64,000 bases of DNA from Geomonas subterranea. Lineage in GTDB: Bacteria > Desulfobacterota > Desulfuromonadia > Geobacterales > Geobacteraceae. The DNA lies in assembly GCF_019063845.1 (NCBI RefSeq), contig NZ_CP077683.1:1240001-1304000 (forward strand). The letters are read 5' to 3'. Position numbers and translations under genes: made by a program. Below the pieces are notes generated by a model. That model had not been told where the DNA came from, ran no database searches, and worked only from the letters and a program-made list of their open reading frames with translations. This document shows, piece after piece, positions 34,666-44,600 of this stretch (positions within the stretch are counted from its first letter, which is position 1; every line of letters starts with the position of its first letter).

Positions 34666-37029
34666 CTAGTTCCTGAGCGGTCTACCCTTTTTCAACATGT
34701 GCTGGATGCGCTCCTGGGTCTTTTTTTGACCGCAGAATTTGAGGAAGGTCTCACGCTCGAGATCGAGCAGAAACTCCTCTGTGATCATGGTCCCGCCCGG
34801 GAGGTCGCCGCCGGTGATGACGTCGGCTATGCCCGAGGCGAGGTAGTGATCGTAACCGGATATGAAGCCTCCCTGTTCCAGGTTCCAGAGCTGGCTCTTT
34901 ATGCTGGCGGCGATGCTACGCCCCGGTGCTTTTACTGCCGTCTCTGGTCTGCCCGGGCGGTAGTTAGCCGCAAGGGAGATCGCCTTCAGCTTGGCGTCAT
35001 GGATGCGGCGGTCCAGGGCGAGGGTGATGCCGTCGCCGGGGCGCATGAGCCCCATGGCCTTCAATTCGGTGGCGGAGCCGCTCACCCTGGCCATGGCGAT
35101 GTTCTGGTAGTTCTTGATGAGAAACGGGGTGACGTCGGCGCCGTTGGCCTCGGCGAGCCGGACCGCCCTGAGTGCCATTTCCTTGGTGCCGCCGCCGGCG
35201 GGGATGAGCCCGACTCCGATCTCGACGAGCCCCATGTAGGTTTCGGCGTGGGCGTTGATGGCGTCGGCATGGAGGCAGGTCTCGCACCCTCCCCCCATGA
35301 CCAGACTGTGGGGAGCGGCGACCACCGGGATGCGGGAATACTTGATCGCCATCATGGCGCGCTGGAACGATTTCACGGTGAGGTTCAGATCGTCCCAGGC
35401 TCCTTCGGCGCAGGCCATGGCGATCAGCATCAGGTTCGCCCCGGCCGAGAAGAGGCTTCCCTCGTTGGCGATCACCATGCCGATGCCGTCGGACTCGCTG
35501 CGGCGTAGCCCTTTCTGGATCATGCTCAGGGTGTCAGCGCCGATGGTGTTCATCTTGGAGTGGAATTCGAGGCAGAAGATGCCGTCGCCGATGTCGATGA
35601 GCGAGGCTGCCGCATTCTTTTCGACGACGCCGCCGGCACTCTTCAAAAGGGTGAGCGAGACCTGGCCGCGGGTAAGCGACACCTCGCGGTACTTCTTGTC
35701 GATGACGCTGTAGAAGTAGCGCTTCCCCTGCTCCACACGGTAGAAGCTGTCCACCTCGCGCAGAAACTGCGGTACCTGGACGCCGTCGCGGTCGGCGCGG
35801 GCCACGAAGGAGGCGACGCCCAGGGCGTCCAGGAGTTCGAAGGGGCCGAGGTCCCAGTTGTACCCCCACTTCATGGCGTTGTCCACGTTGACCACGTCAT
35901 CCGCGATCTCCGGGATCCGTTTCGCGGTGTAGATCAGGGTGTCGCGCAGCGTCCTCCAGGCGAAGTCGGCGGCCTTGTCGCTTCCCTGAAGCAGCGTCTT
36001 CACCCGGGTGCCCGGGTCGTCGACCTGTTTTGCGGCCCCTACCGAGGCGAATTTCGGGGAGACGCAGTCGCGGTAGGCGCCCGTTTCCGGGTCGTAGCAG
36101 AGTTTGACGCTGGCGCCGTCCACGCTCTCCCGCTTGAAGAAGCCCCCCTTCCCTTTCTTGCCGGTCAGCCCTTCTGCGACCATGCGGCGCGTGCTTTCCG
36201 GGACCCGGAACAGTTCCCGCTCGTCGTCGCCGGTCAAAAGCTGGTAGCTGTTGTCCATGACCCGCACCACCGTGTCGATCCCCACCAGGTCCCAGAGGGC
36301 AAAGGTGGCGGTTTTGGGGCGGGCCAGGGCCTGGCCGGTGATTACGTCGGCCTCCTCCACGGTGAGTCCCATCTCAACCATGTGCCGCCAGGTGGCGGCG
36401 CCGGCGTAGGTGCCGATGCGGTTGGCGATGAAGTTGGGGGTGTCCTTGGCGAACACCACCCCCTTGCCCAGCCGCTTGTCCAGGAAGGAGGCCATGCTGC
36501 GCAGCAGGTTGGGATCGGTTTCCCGGCAGGGGACCATCTCCATCAGGCGCATGTAGCGCGGCGGGTTGAAGAAGTGGGTCACCATGAAGCGGCGCCTGAC
36601 GTCCGCCGGGAGCGCCTGCGCCAGCTCATTCACGGAAAGCCCGCTGGTGTTGCTGGAGAGGATAGCGCTCTCATTGAGGTTCGGGACCACGTGCTCCAGG
36701 AAGAGCCGCTTCTTCACCTCGAGGTTTTCCAGCACCACCTCGATGACCCAGTCGCACTCCCCGAGCCGGTGGCTGTCGTCATCGAAGTTGCCGGTCTCGA
36801 TCCAGTCGGCGTACTCCGGAGCGTAGAGGGGGGCGGGCCTGCTTTTAACCAGGGCCGCGAGCGCCTGGTCGGCGATCAGGTTGCGCAGCGCTTTGTCCTG
36901 CGATCCCTTGGCTTGTTCCGGCACCAGGTCGAAAAGCAGGACCTCTATGCCCGCATTGGCGAGATGCGCGGCGATGGCCGCGCCCATGACACCGGCACCC
37001 AACACGGCAACCTTGTTCATCTGTTTCAT
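34666..37029 (-). CDS. fadN: 3-hydroxyacyl-CoA dehydrogenase / enoyl-CoA hydratase fusion, FadN-like
   Basis: A bifunctional enzyme for the two middle steps of beta-oxidation. The NAD-binding dehydrogenase is N-terminal (AVLGAGVMGAAIAAHLANAG at about residues 8-27), and helical dehydrogenase domains follow to about 420. The hydratase/crotonase domain is C-terminal (about 480-700). This order, and the length of 787, match Bacillus FadN (789) rather than proteobacterial FadB, which has the hydratase first. GGAGG is two bases before the first ATG (37032) and five before the next (37029); the latter is given as the start. It lies 26 bases after the acyl-CoA synthetase gene. Confidence 0.94.
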   Translation of the reverse strand: MKQMNKVAVLGAGVMGAAIAAHLANAGIEVLLFDLVPEQAKGSQDKALRNLIADQALAALVKSRPAPLYAPEYADWIETGNFDDDSHRLGECDWVIEVVLENLEVKKRLFLEHVVPNLNESAILSSNTSGLSVNELAQALPADVRRRFMVTHFFNPPRYMRLMEMVPCRETDPNLLRSMASFLDKRLGKGVVFAKDTPNFIANRIGTYAGAATWRHMVEMGLTVEEADVITGQALARPKTATFALWDLVGIDTVVRVMDNSYQLLTGDDERELFRVPESTRRMVAEGLTGKKGKGGFFKRESVDGASVKLCYDPETGAYRDCVSPKFASVGAAKQVDDPGTRVKTLLQGSDKAADFAWRTLRDTLIYTAKRIPEIADDVVNVDNAMKWGYNWDLGPFELLDALGVASFVARADRDGVQVPQFLREVDSFYRVEQGKRYFYSVIDKKYREVSLTRGQVSLTLLKSAGGVVEKNAAASLIDIGDGIFCLEFHSKMNTIGADTLSMIQKGLRRSESDGIGMVIANEGSLFSAGANLMLIAMACAEGAWDDLNLTVKSFQRAMMAIKYSRIPVVAAPHSLVMGGGCETCLHADAINAHAETYMGLVEIGVGLIPAGGGTKEMALRAVRLAEANGADVTPFLIKNYQNIAMARVSGSATELKAMGLMRPGDGITLALDRRIHDAKLKAISLAANYRPGRPETAVKAPGRSIAASIKSQLWNLEQGGFISGYDHYLASGIADVITGGDLPGGTMITEEFLLDLERETFLKFCGQKKTQERIQHMLKKGRPLRN

Positions 37030-37055
37030 CATTTCCTCCGTCTCCGGACGCGGCG

Positions 37056-38864
37056 TCAGTTCTCCGCGACGGTATACATCCGCTCTATCTTATCCTTATA
37101 ACGTTCAGAAATCACCCGCCTTTTGACCTTGAGGGTCGGGGTGAGCTCCCCCGATTCCAGGGTAAAGTCGCGCGGCAGCAGCACGAAGTTCTTGATGGTC
37201 TCGTAATGGGCCAGCTCGGCGTTGACCGCCTCGACCCGCTGCCGGTACAGTTCGAGGACCGGATCGTGCACCACCAGCTCCTCGAGGTCCGTATAGGCGA
37301 TCCGCCTCTCCTGGGCGAATTCCAGCAGTTTCTCCAGGGTCGGCACGAGGAGCGCGGTCAGGTAGGGCCTCTTATCCCCGTAGACGTAGGCCTGGGAGAT
37401 GTACTTGTCCCTTTTCAGCAGGTTCTCGATGGGCTGTGGCGCGATGTTCTTGCCGCCGGCGGTGACGATCAGGTCTTTTTTGCGATCCGTGATCACCACG
37501 AACCCCTCCTCGATGCGCCCGATGTCGCCGGTCCTCAGCCAGCCGTCGCTGAAGGCCTCCCGGGTCCCTGCCTCGTCCTTGTAGTAGCCGAGCATGACCT
37601 GGGGGCCGCGCACCAGGAGTTCCCCGTCCTCGGCCACGCGGAAATCCGTCTGGCCAAGCGGGGTTCCCACGCTGCCGAAGCGCAGTTGCCCGAAGGTGTT
37701 GTTGCAGACGACGGGGCTCGTTTCGGTGAGTCCGTAACCCTCCAGGATGGGCACCCCGATGCTCCAGAAGAACTCGTTGATCTCGCGATCGAGGGGAGCG
37801 CCGCCGCTGGAACAGAATTTGAGGTTGTTCCCGAAACGCTCCCTGAGCTTGCTGAAGACCACCCGATCGGCGACGGCGTGCTGAATCGCCAGCCAAAGCG
37901 GGACTTTCTTCTCGATGTACCTCGCGTGGACGTACCTGCGTCCGATGGAGAGCACCGTCCCGAAAAGCTTCCTCTTGTACAGGGAAAGCTGGTGCACGTG
38001 CTCGTAGATGCGCGAGTGGATCTTCTCGAAGAGCCTGGGCACGCAGACCATGATGGTAGGCTGGATCTCCAGCATGTTCTCCGCTATCTTCTCGATGCTG
38101 TCGGCGAAGGCGATCATCGCACCCCGGGCGATGGGGAGGTAGTATCCGGTGCAGCGCTCGAGGACGTGGCTTAGCGGCAGAAAGCTCAGGAATACTTCGC
38201 CCTCCTGCACCGCCGCCTTTTCGATGGTGGCGAACACGTCGAAGAGGATATTCCGGTGCGAGAGCATCACCCCCTTGGGAACGCCGGTGGTCCCCGAGGT
38301 GTAGATGATGGTCATCAGCGACTCCGGCTCGATGGCGTCGATGACCGCGTACAGCTCTTCCCGCTCCTGGTCGGAGATCGGGTCGTCTATCTCGGAGAGC
38401 TGGTAGAACGTGGTGAGAGGAAGGGATGGCTCACCAAGGAAGCGCTCAAAGGAAACCACAAGTTCCACCATGGGAATGGCATCCTTGATCTTGAGCAGCT
38501 TGCGGTACTGTGACTTCCCGGAGATGAAGACGATGCGCGCATCGCCGTGGTTCAGGGTGTATTCGACCTGCTCGGGGGAGTTGGTGGCGTAGACCGGGAC
38601 GGTGACCGCGCCGGCGCAGAGGATACCCATGTCGGCGATGACCCAGCCGACGCGATTCTCGGAGAGGATGGCGACCTTGTCGCCGGGCTTGATGCCGAGC
38701 TTGCGCAGGCCGCGCGCAACCATGAGGGCGCGAGTGAAGAACTGGGAGTAGCTCAGGGTGACCCAGTTTCCCTGCTTCCTGTACTTCACCGCCAGCCTCG
38801 CGTCCAGCCGGTTTGCCTGGTGCCTTAGCAGGTCGGGTATTGAGCGAAATGGCACCTTTTCCAC
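37056..38864 (-). CDS. fadD: Long-chain acyl-CoA synthetase (AMP-forming)
   Basis: Activates fatty acids to acyl-CoA via acyl-AMP, the entry step of the operon. The P-loop YTSGTTGVPKGVMLSH lies near residue 190. GYGLTETSPVV and the hinge region (WLRTGDIGRIEEGFVVITDRKKD) follow. The protein resembles the FAA1/ACSBG-type subgroup of about 600 residues. The start is taken as GTG 38864, with GGAG six bases upstream; a TTG four codons earlier has no ribosome site. First gene of the fad operon. An inverted repeat 37 bases upstream is a candidate operator. Confidence 0.93.
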   Translation of the reverse strand: MEKVPFRSIPDLLRHQANRLDARLAVKYRKQGNWVTLSYSQFFTRALMVARGLRKLGIKPGDKVAILSENRVGWVIADMGILCAGAVTVPVYATNSPEQVEYTLNHGDARIVFISGKSQYRKLLKIKDAIPMVELVVSFERFLGEPSLPLTTFYQLSEIDDPISDQEREELYAVIDAIEPESLMTIIYTSGTTGVPKGVMLSHRNILFDVFATIEKAAVQEGEVFLSFLPLSHVLERCTGYYLPIARGAMIAFADSIEKIAENMLEIQPTIMVCVPRLFEKIHSRIYEHVHQLSLYKRKLFGTVLSIGRRYVHARYIEKKVPLWLAIQHAVADRVVFSKLRERFGNNLKFCSSGGAPLDREINEFFWSIGVPILEGYGLTETSPVVCNNTFGQLRFGSVGTPLGQTDFRVAEDGELLVRGPQVMLGYYKDEAGTREAFSDGWLRTGDIGRIEEGFVVITDRKKDLIVTAGGKNIAPQPIENLLKRDKYISQAYVYGDKRPYLTALLVPTLEKLLEFAQERRIAYTDLEELVVHDPVLELYRQRVEAVNAELAHYETIKNFVLLPRDFTLESGELTPTLKVKRRVISERYKDKIERMYTVAEN

Positions 38865-39180
38865 GACGGACTCCAATCAAAGCAAGAAACAATGTCTATC
38901 TGTACTTAAAAGATAGTACATGCCTTGCATAATACAAGAGTGACAAAGCTTTCTGACGAAAAATGACTGGCATTGGAACAAACCGCCAATTCACAGACAG
39001 ATGATACTCGTCGCACAGGAATAGTTTGACATGCCACGGGCCGGTCAATATTATCCTCCTGCTAAAATTGCACAACCATCGGCGGTAAAAAACGAGTTTA
39101 CGCTATGCCAACTTCAGCTGGAAAGACTGTTGCCTGGATGAGTTGCTTTAGGAAATTAGCTGTCACACAAGGAGTTAGCC
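38865..39180. promoter_or_regulatory. Divergent promoter region between fadD-like and SCP2-like genes
   Basis: This AT-richer 316-base region must carry promoters for both genes. The clearest element is the inverted repeat TGTACT-N8-AGTACA at 38901-38920, close to the fadD start, where it could act as a repressor operator. TACTAT inside it could be the fadD -10 read on the minus strand, but no well-spaced -35 was found. It does not match the E. coli FadR or Bacillus FadR sites. Confidence 0.4.
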
Positions 39181-39486
39181 GTGATCGAAGCCATGATATC
39201 TGAAATGGAAGCTGCATTTTGCAAGGGAGTCTTTGCTGCTGAGACAATCTTTCTTTTCAACCTGGAAAAGGAAACCGTGACCATCGTGGTCGGTCCCGAC
39301 GGTTACCGCGTGGTCATGGGGACGACACCGGAGCCCGCCGACTGCGAGTGCAGCACCGGCGCCGGGATGTTCAAAAGGATCTGGTACGACGGGTACCGGC
39401 CGGGAATCATGGATTTCCTCGGCGGTGCGATCCGGTGCGACAACCCGTTGCTGCTGCCAGGCTTCCTGAAGGCTTTCGGCCGCTAG
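39181..39486 (+). CDS. Small SCP2-like sterol/lipid-carrier domain protein (tentative)
   Basis: A 101-residue cytoplasmic protein. The pattern is beta strands (TIFLFNLEKETVTIVVGPDGYRVVMG), then polar residues, then a helix, then GYRPGIMDFLGGAIRCDNPLLLPGFLKAF. It resembles the SCP2 fold, in which a 'G-lambda-kGd' strand is followed by a C-terminal helix; such proteins bind fatty acyl-CoA or lipids. The start is GTG, with AAGGAG eight bases ahead. It is transcribed divergently from the fadD-like gene, which fits a lipid-carrier role. The fold assignment is weak and rests on pattern alone. Confidence 0.6.
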   Translation: MIEAMISEMEAAFCKGVFAAETIFLFNLEKETVTIVVGPDGYRVVMGTTPEPADCECSTGAGMFKRIWYDGYRPGIMDFLGGAIRCDNPLLLPGFLKAFGR

Positions 39487-39503
39487 CCGCTAGCCCGGCG
39501 TCG

Positions 39504-41603
39504 TCACCGGGCGCTCCGACGGGCCAGCATCCCCTCGAACTCGGCCGCTGGCAGCGGCCTGCCGATGAGGTCCCCCTGCACCTCGTCGCAGCCGTAGTTC
39601 TGCATAAGCTCCAGCTGCTCGGGCCTTTCCACCCCCACCGCGTTCACGGTCAGCTTCAGGCTGTGCGACATGCAGATCATGGCGGTCACGACGTCGAGGT
39701 TGTCCGGGTTTTCCAGGTTCCTGATGAAGCTGCGGTCGATCTTGAGCTTGGCGATGGGAAGCTGCCGGATCCGCTGCAGGGACGAGGAGCCGACGCCGAA
39801 GTCGTCGACGCAGAAAGCGACCCCCGCTTCGGTGAGCCGGAGCATGTTCTGCCGCGACGAGGCGCCGTTTTCCATGATGGCGCGCTCGGGGATCTCCATT
39901 TGCAGGGTCCCCGCTTTCATGCCGGTTTCCGAGAGCGCGGTCAGTGTCTGTTCGAGGAAATGGGGCTGGTGAAATTCCCTGTTGGAGAGATTGACCGCCA
40001 GTGAGAGGTCGAACCCTCCGTCCTGCCACAGTTTCATCTGTGCGCAGGCGTGGTGTATGACCCATTCCCCGATCGGCACGATGACGCCGGTTTCCTCTGC
40101 GACCCCGATGAATTGCTCCGGCAGCAGGAGCCCCCGCTCCGGATGGTGCCAGCGCAACAGGGCCTCTGCCGCGATGATGCGCCCGTTACCCAGACTGAGG
40201 GCCGGCTGGTAGAGCAGTTGCAACTCCCCTTTGGAAACCGCCTCGCGCAGCTGCCTTTCCAGGTTCTGACGGTTCACGGTGCGCGCGTTGATCTCGCTGT
40301 TGTAGAACTGGTAGCTGTTCCCCCGGTTCTGCTTGACGGCGTACATGGCGCCGTCCGCCTTTTGCAGCAGTTCCTCGCAGCTCTCGCCGTCGGCGGGGAA
40401 CATGCTGATCCCGACGCTCGTTCCCACCTTCACCTCGACTCCCTCCAGACGAAACGGCGCCTGGAATACACCCACTATCTTGTTCACCACCGTCCCGACA
40501 TCGTCCGCCTGAGCCAGGTCAGGCATGAGGACGTTGAACTCGTCGCCTCCTATGCGCGCCACCGTATCTGACTCGCGTACGCATTTTTTAAGCCGCTGCG
40601 CCACCGACTGCAGCAGCTGGTCGCCCGCCGCGTGGCCGAGCGTGTCGTTGATCTGCTTGAAATGGTCCAGGTCCAGGAAGAGGACGGCCAGGTGCTTACG
40701 GTTGCGGCGTGCCTGCGCAAGCTCAAGCGCGAGGAAATCCATGAAGAGCTTGCGGTTGGGGAGATCGGTCAGGGGGTCGTGCTGCGCCTGGTGCCGTATC
40801 ACCTGTTCCAGCCGCTTTCGCTCGCTGATGTCCTTGAACAGGGTGAGCAGGAAGGGGCTCCCCTCTATTTCGATGCAGTCCGCCGATACCAGTCCCTCCA
40901 GTTCCTGGCCCGACTTCGCCCGGAAACGCACCTCGAGGTCGCGCACGGTTCCCTTCTCGGACAGTTCGAAAAGGAGCGCCCCGGGCTGGCCCTCGTCGAG
41001 CCACAACCCAAGTTCCTCGCCGCTGCGGCCGATCACCTCTTCACGGTCGAACCCGAGCACCCGGAGAAACGCTTCGTTCACCTCGACCAGCCTCCCGTCG
41101 GCGAGGCTCGCGATGCTCAAAAGGTCTGGAGTGGCATGAAAGATGGTGGAGAAGCGCCGTTCGGAGGCGCGCAGCGCCGCCACCTGCTGCGCCACCAGCC
41201 GTCTCAGGGTGAGCTTTTCCCCCACCCGATCCAGCACCCGGAAAAGCTCCGGATAGTTCACCGGCTTCAAGATGTAGTGGTCCATACCGACTTCGACGGC
41301 GTTTATGAGGTATGATGTCTCGCTGTGGGCGGTTACCGCCACGATGGTGGCGTCGGGATCGATCTGCTTTATCTCCCGGGCCATGGCGATGCCGTTCATC
41401 TGGGGCATGTTGATGTCGGTGATGATCACATCAGGCTGGTACAGGCGGTACAGCTCGAGGCCGGACCTCCCGTCGTCCGCCGTGTAGATCCTGGCCTCCG
41501 GATAGTTGAGAGCGAGCATCCTTGCGAGCATGTCGCGCGCCTCGATCTCATCCTCAACGAGGAGCAGTGAGGCGTCCTTGAAACGCTGGCGGGGCTGTTC
41601 CAT
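39504..41603 (-). CDS. Response regulator with PAS, GGDEF and EAL domains
   Basis: A 699-residue cyclic-di-GMP enzyme. Receiver 1-130 (ITDINMPQMNG), PAS about 150-265, GGDEF with intact RIGGDEF (352-356) and a RESD inhibitory I-site five residues upstream, EAL from about 460 with EALLRW at 480. In the EAL domain VNLSN, DDFGVGSSSL and KIDRSF are kept, but the usual AEGVE motif reads AVGVE. Phosphodiesterase activity is therefore uncertain, while cyclase activity looks intact. It lies three bases after the seven-PAS kinase and is the last gene of a four-gene unit, so it is the likely output of that unit. Confidence 0.93.
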   Translation of the reverse strand: MEQPRQRFKDASLLLVEDEIEARDMLARMLALNYPEARIYTADDGRSGLELYRLYQPDVIITDINMPQMNGIAMAREIKQIDPDATIVAVTAHSETSYLINAVEVGMDHYILKPVNYPELFRVLDRVGEKLTLRRLVAQQVAALRASERRFSTIFHATPDLLSIASLADGRLVEVNEAFLRVLGFDREEVIGRSGEELGLWLDEGQPGALLFELSEKGTVRDLEVRFRAKSGQELEGLVSADCIEIEGSPFLLTLFKDISERKRLEQVIRHQAQHDPLTDLPNRKLFMDFLALELAQARRNRKHLAVLFLDLDHFKQINDTLGHAAGDQLLQSVAQRLKKCVRESDTVARIGGDEFNVLMPDLAQADDVGTVVNKIVGVFQAPFRLEGVEVKVGTSVGISMFPADGESCEELLQKADGAMYAVKQNRGNSYQFYNSEINARTVNRQNLERQLREAVSKGELQLLYQPALSLGNGRIIAAEALLRWHHPERGLLLPEQFIGVAEETGVIVPIGEWVIHHACAQMKLWQDGGFDLSLAVNLSNREFHQPHFLEQTLTALSETGMKAGTLQMEIPERAIMENGASSRQNMLRLTEAGVAFCVDDFGVGSSSLQRIRQLPIAKLKIDRSFIRNLENPDNLDVVTAMICMSHSLKLTVNAVGVERPEQLELMQNYGCDEVQGDLIGRPLPAAEFEGMLARRSAR

Positions 41604-41606
41604 CTG

Positions 41607-44600
41607 TCACACCTCGATGCGGAAGCGGGCGCCGTGTCCGGTGTTGCACACGGAGAGTGACCCCTTCATGTTCTTTTCCACGATGGTCTTGGACATGAAC
41701 AGCCCGATGCCGGTACCCTTGTCGGGGCCCTTGGTTGTGAAGTACGGGTCGAACACCTTCTCGATGATGTCGGCGGGGATACCTCCCGCGTTGTCCTCTA
41801 TCCAGAGGAGCGTCCTCCCCCCTTCGCGTTTCAGCCGTATCACGATCCTGGGGTTATCCACCTTTCGTTCCAAGAGGGCGTCCTTCGCGTTCATCAGGAT
41901 GTTGACCAGTACCTGCGAGTACTCGTTCGGGGAGCCGAAGATCTCCGCTTCAGGGTCGGCTTGCACGTCGAATTCAATCCGGGCGGCGGCGAAAGCGGCT
42001 TGCAGGATGGCGAGGGTCTGCTCGAGAATGGCTCCCGCCAGGAATTTCTGCTTGTTCTTTTCCGGCCCGAAGAAGTTGCGGAAGCCGTCGATGGTCTGGG
42101 ACATGTAGTTGATGACCTGCATGGCACGGTCGACGCTGCTTTCCAGGTACTGCTTGGTGAACAGCCCCTGCTCATAGTAACTGGGCAGCTCCTGGACGAT
42201 GAGGCCTAACGTATTCAGCGGCTGACGCCATTGGTGCGCGATGTTGCCGATCATCTCGCCCATCGCCGCCAGCCGTCCCTGCCGGATCAAAAGCTGCTCC
42301 TGGCGGCGCAACTCTTCAACGGCCCGGACCCGTTCGGTCATCTCCTCCCTGAGAGCCTCTTGCGCCAACACGGCATCGGTGATGTTAAGGCAGGCGCCGA
42401 TCAGCCTCGCGGGGGCCCCGTACTCGTCGTAGGAGACCCGGGCGCGCATGCTCAGCCAGTGTACCTTGCCGTCGGGCCTGATCACGCGGTACTCGGCGCT
42501 GTAGAGCCCGGCGCCGTCGGTGCTGCGGGCATCCTTCACGATCTGCTCCAGCCGGTCGCGGTCCTCCGGGTGCACCGCCTGCAGCACACCTGCGAGGTCT
42601 ACGGGTGACTCGGCGCCCAGACCGTAATGCTGCTTGGCTATGGGGGACCAGTCACCTTTGCCGCTCTGCAGGTCGACGTCGAAGATGCCCAGGCCGGTGG
42701 CCTCGATGGCGAGTTTGAGTCGTGTTTCGCTCTGCTTGAGCGCCTGCTCCGTCCGTTTCAGGTCGGTGAGATCTACCGCGAAACCGATCCCCTCCGCGGC
42801 CGATTCCGCCATCCGGGCGATGGCCGTCAGGGCCGCGACCCTTTCCTTGGTATCCTGCTTGATGAAGACCTTCTCGTAGGTCCTGCTGATGCCGCGGGTG
42901 ATGGTTTCGTCCATCGCCGCCCGGTCCTTGGCGTATTCCTCGGGGGGGGTGACCTCGGCCAGTGTCAAAGTGCCACCGCGGCACTCCTCCACGCTGTAAC
43001 CGACCAGTTCGCAGTAGGCGTCGTTGGCGTCGGTGATGAAGCCGTCCCGGTTCCAGAAAAAGATCGCCACCAGGCTCGACTCGTACAGCCAGCGGAACCT
43101 GGTCTCGCTGGCCCGCAGTTTTTCCTGGGTTTCGCGCAGGTCGTTGATGTCTGTGGCCGTGCCGTACCACTTGACCACCCTCCCCTCCTCGTCACGCTGG
43201 GGAAGCGCCCGGCTCAGGTGCCAGCGGTAGCCATCATCGCGGCATGTGATGCGTTGCTCGATCTGATAGGTTTCGCCTGTGTCGATGGAGTGCCGCCATG
43301 CAAGTGCTGTCCGCTGCCGGTCCTCCGGGTGGATGCAGTCGCTGATCAGCAGGTCCGGATCGCCCATGATCTGGGCCAGTATCCCGCGCTCCACGCCGGT
43401 GTAGTTCTCAAAGTGGGCGTTGAGATAGTCGAGCCTGCCGTCCGGGTTCGCCGTCCAGACGATCTGCGGCATGGAGTCCGCCAGGTTACGGAAGCGCTGT
43501 ACCGACCGGCGCAGTTCCTCCTCGATCGCCTTGCGCCCGGTCACGTCGAAGATGACTCCGATGAAACGGCAGGACGCGTCGTCGCACCAGAAACGGCCAA
43601 GCACGTTCACCCAGACCAGCTCTTGGTCGTCAGCCCTGACGATGCGGTGCTCGGAGCAGAACAGGTCGCGTTGCTTGCGGGCGCGGTCGAGTTCTGCCAG
43701 CACAAGGTCCCTGTCGGCGGTATGGATCCTCTCGAGCCACATGGAAATCGTAGCCGGCCCGTTCTGCTCCTGCGGCGCGGGATACCCCAGCACCAGGTAA
43801 TGGCGCCGCGACCACACACCGTTCCCGCTGGCAACATCCATGTCGCAGGAGCCCATCTCCGCGGCGTCCAGCGCAAGCTTTAGACGCTCCTCGCTCTCAC
43901 GTAGCGCCCTGGCGGCGCCCCTGCTCTCGGTGATGTCGTTGAAGGTGATGAGTCCGGATATGATCGCGCCGGATATGTCGCGCAGAGGGGTCGCGTTGAC
44001 GTTGATGAAACCGCGGGTACCGTCGCCGCGTTCTATCTGGTACTCCTCGCCGAATACGGTCTCGCCTTGCCGGATGGCACGGGTCAGCGGGTATCGCTCA
44101 AGGGGCAACGGCTTCCCGTCCAGGGTGCAGATTTTCCAGCGGGGGGACTCGTCGGTGCCGGCCACATAGTCATCCGCTTCACGGAAAATAACCCGGGTCA
44201 ATTCGTTTTGGTAGACCACCTTGCCCGAGGGTGCCTCTGCGATCAGCACACCTACAGGAAGCTGTTCGACCACCGCCTCGAACCGTGCCTGCTGGAAGGC
44301 GAGCTGGTTCTGCATGTTCTCCCGTTCGGCCTCGGATGCCTTGCGCTGGGAGATGTCGCGGGCGATGACCTGGATGGCGGGAACGCCCTGGTAATCGATC
44401 CTGGTCGAGGAGCTTTCGATGAAGAGTTCATCCCCGTCCAGACGCAGCAGCCTGAACTCCACCGTCGACGGTTCACCTCCCGCCATGACCGCGTCGATGC
44501 TCTTGCGCATCGCCTCCCGATCGTCCGGGTGGACCATATCCAGGAAGGTGCGCCCCTGCAACAGGGACAGGTTCTGCGCGCCGTATATGCCGAGGGCCGC

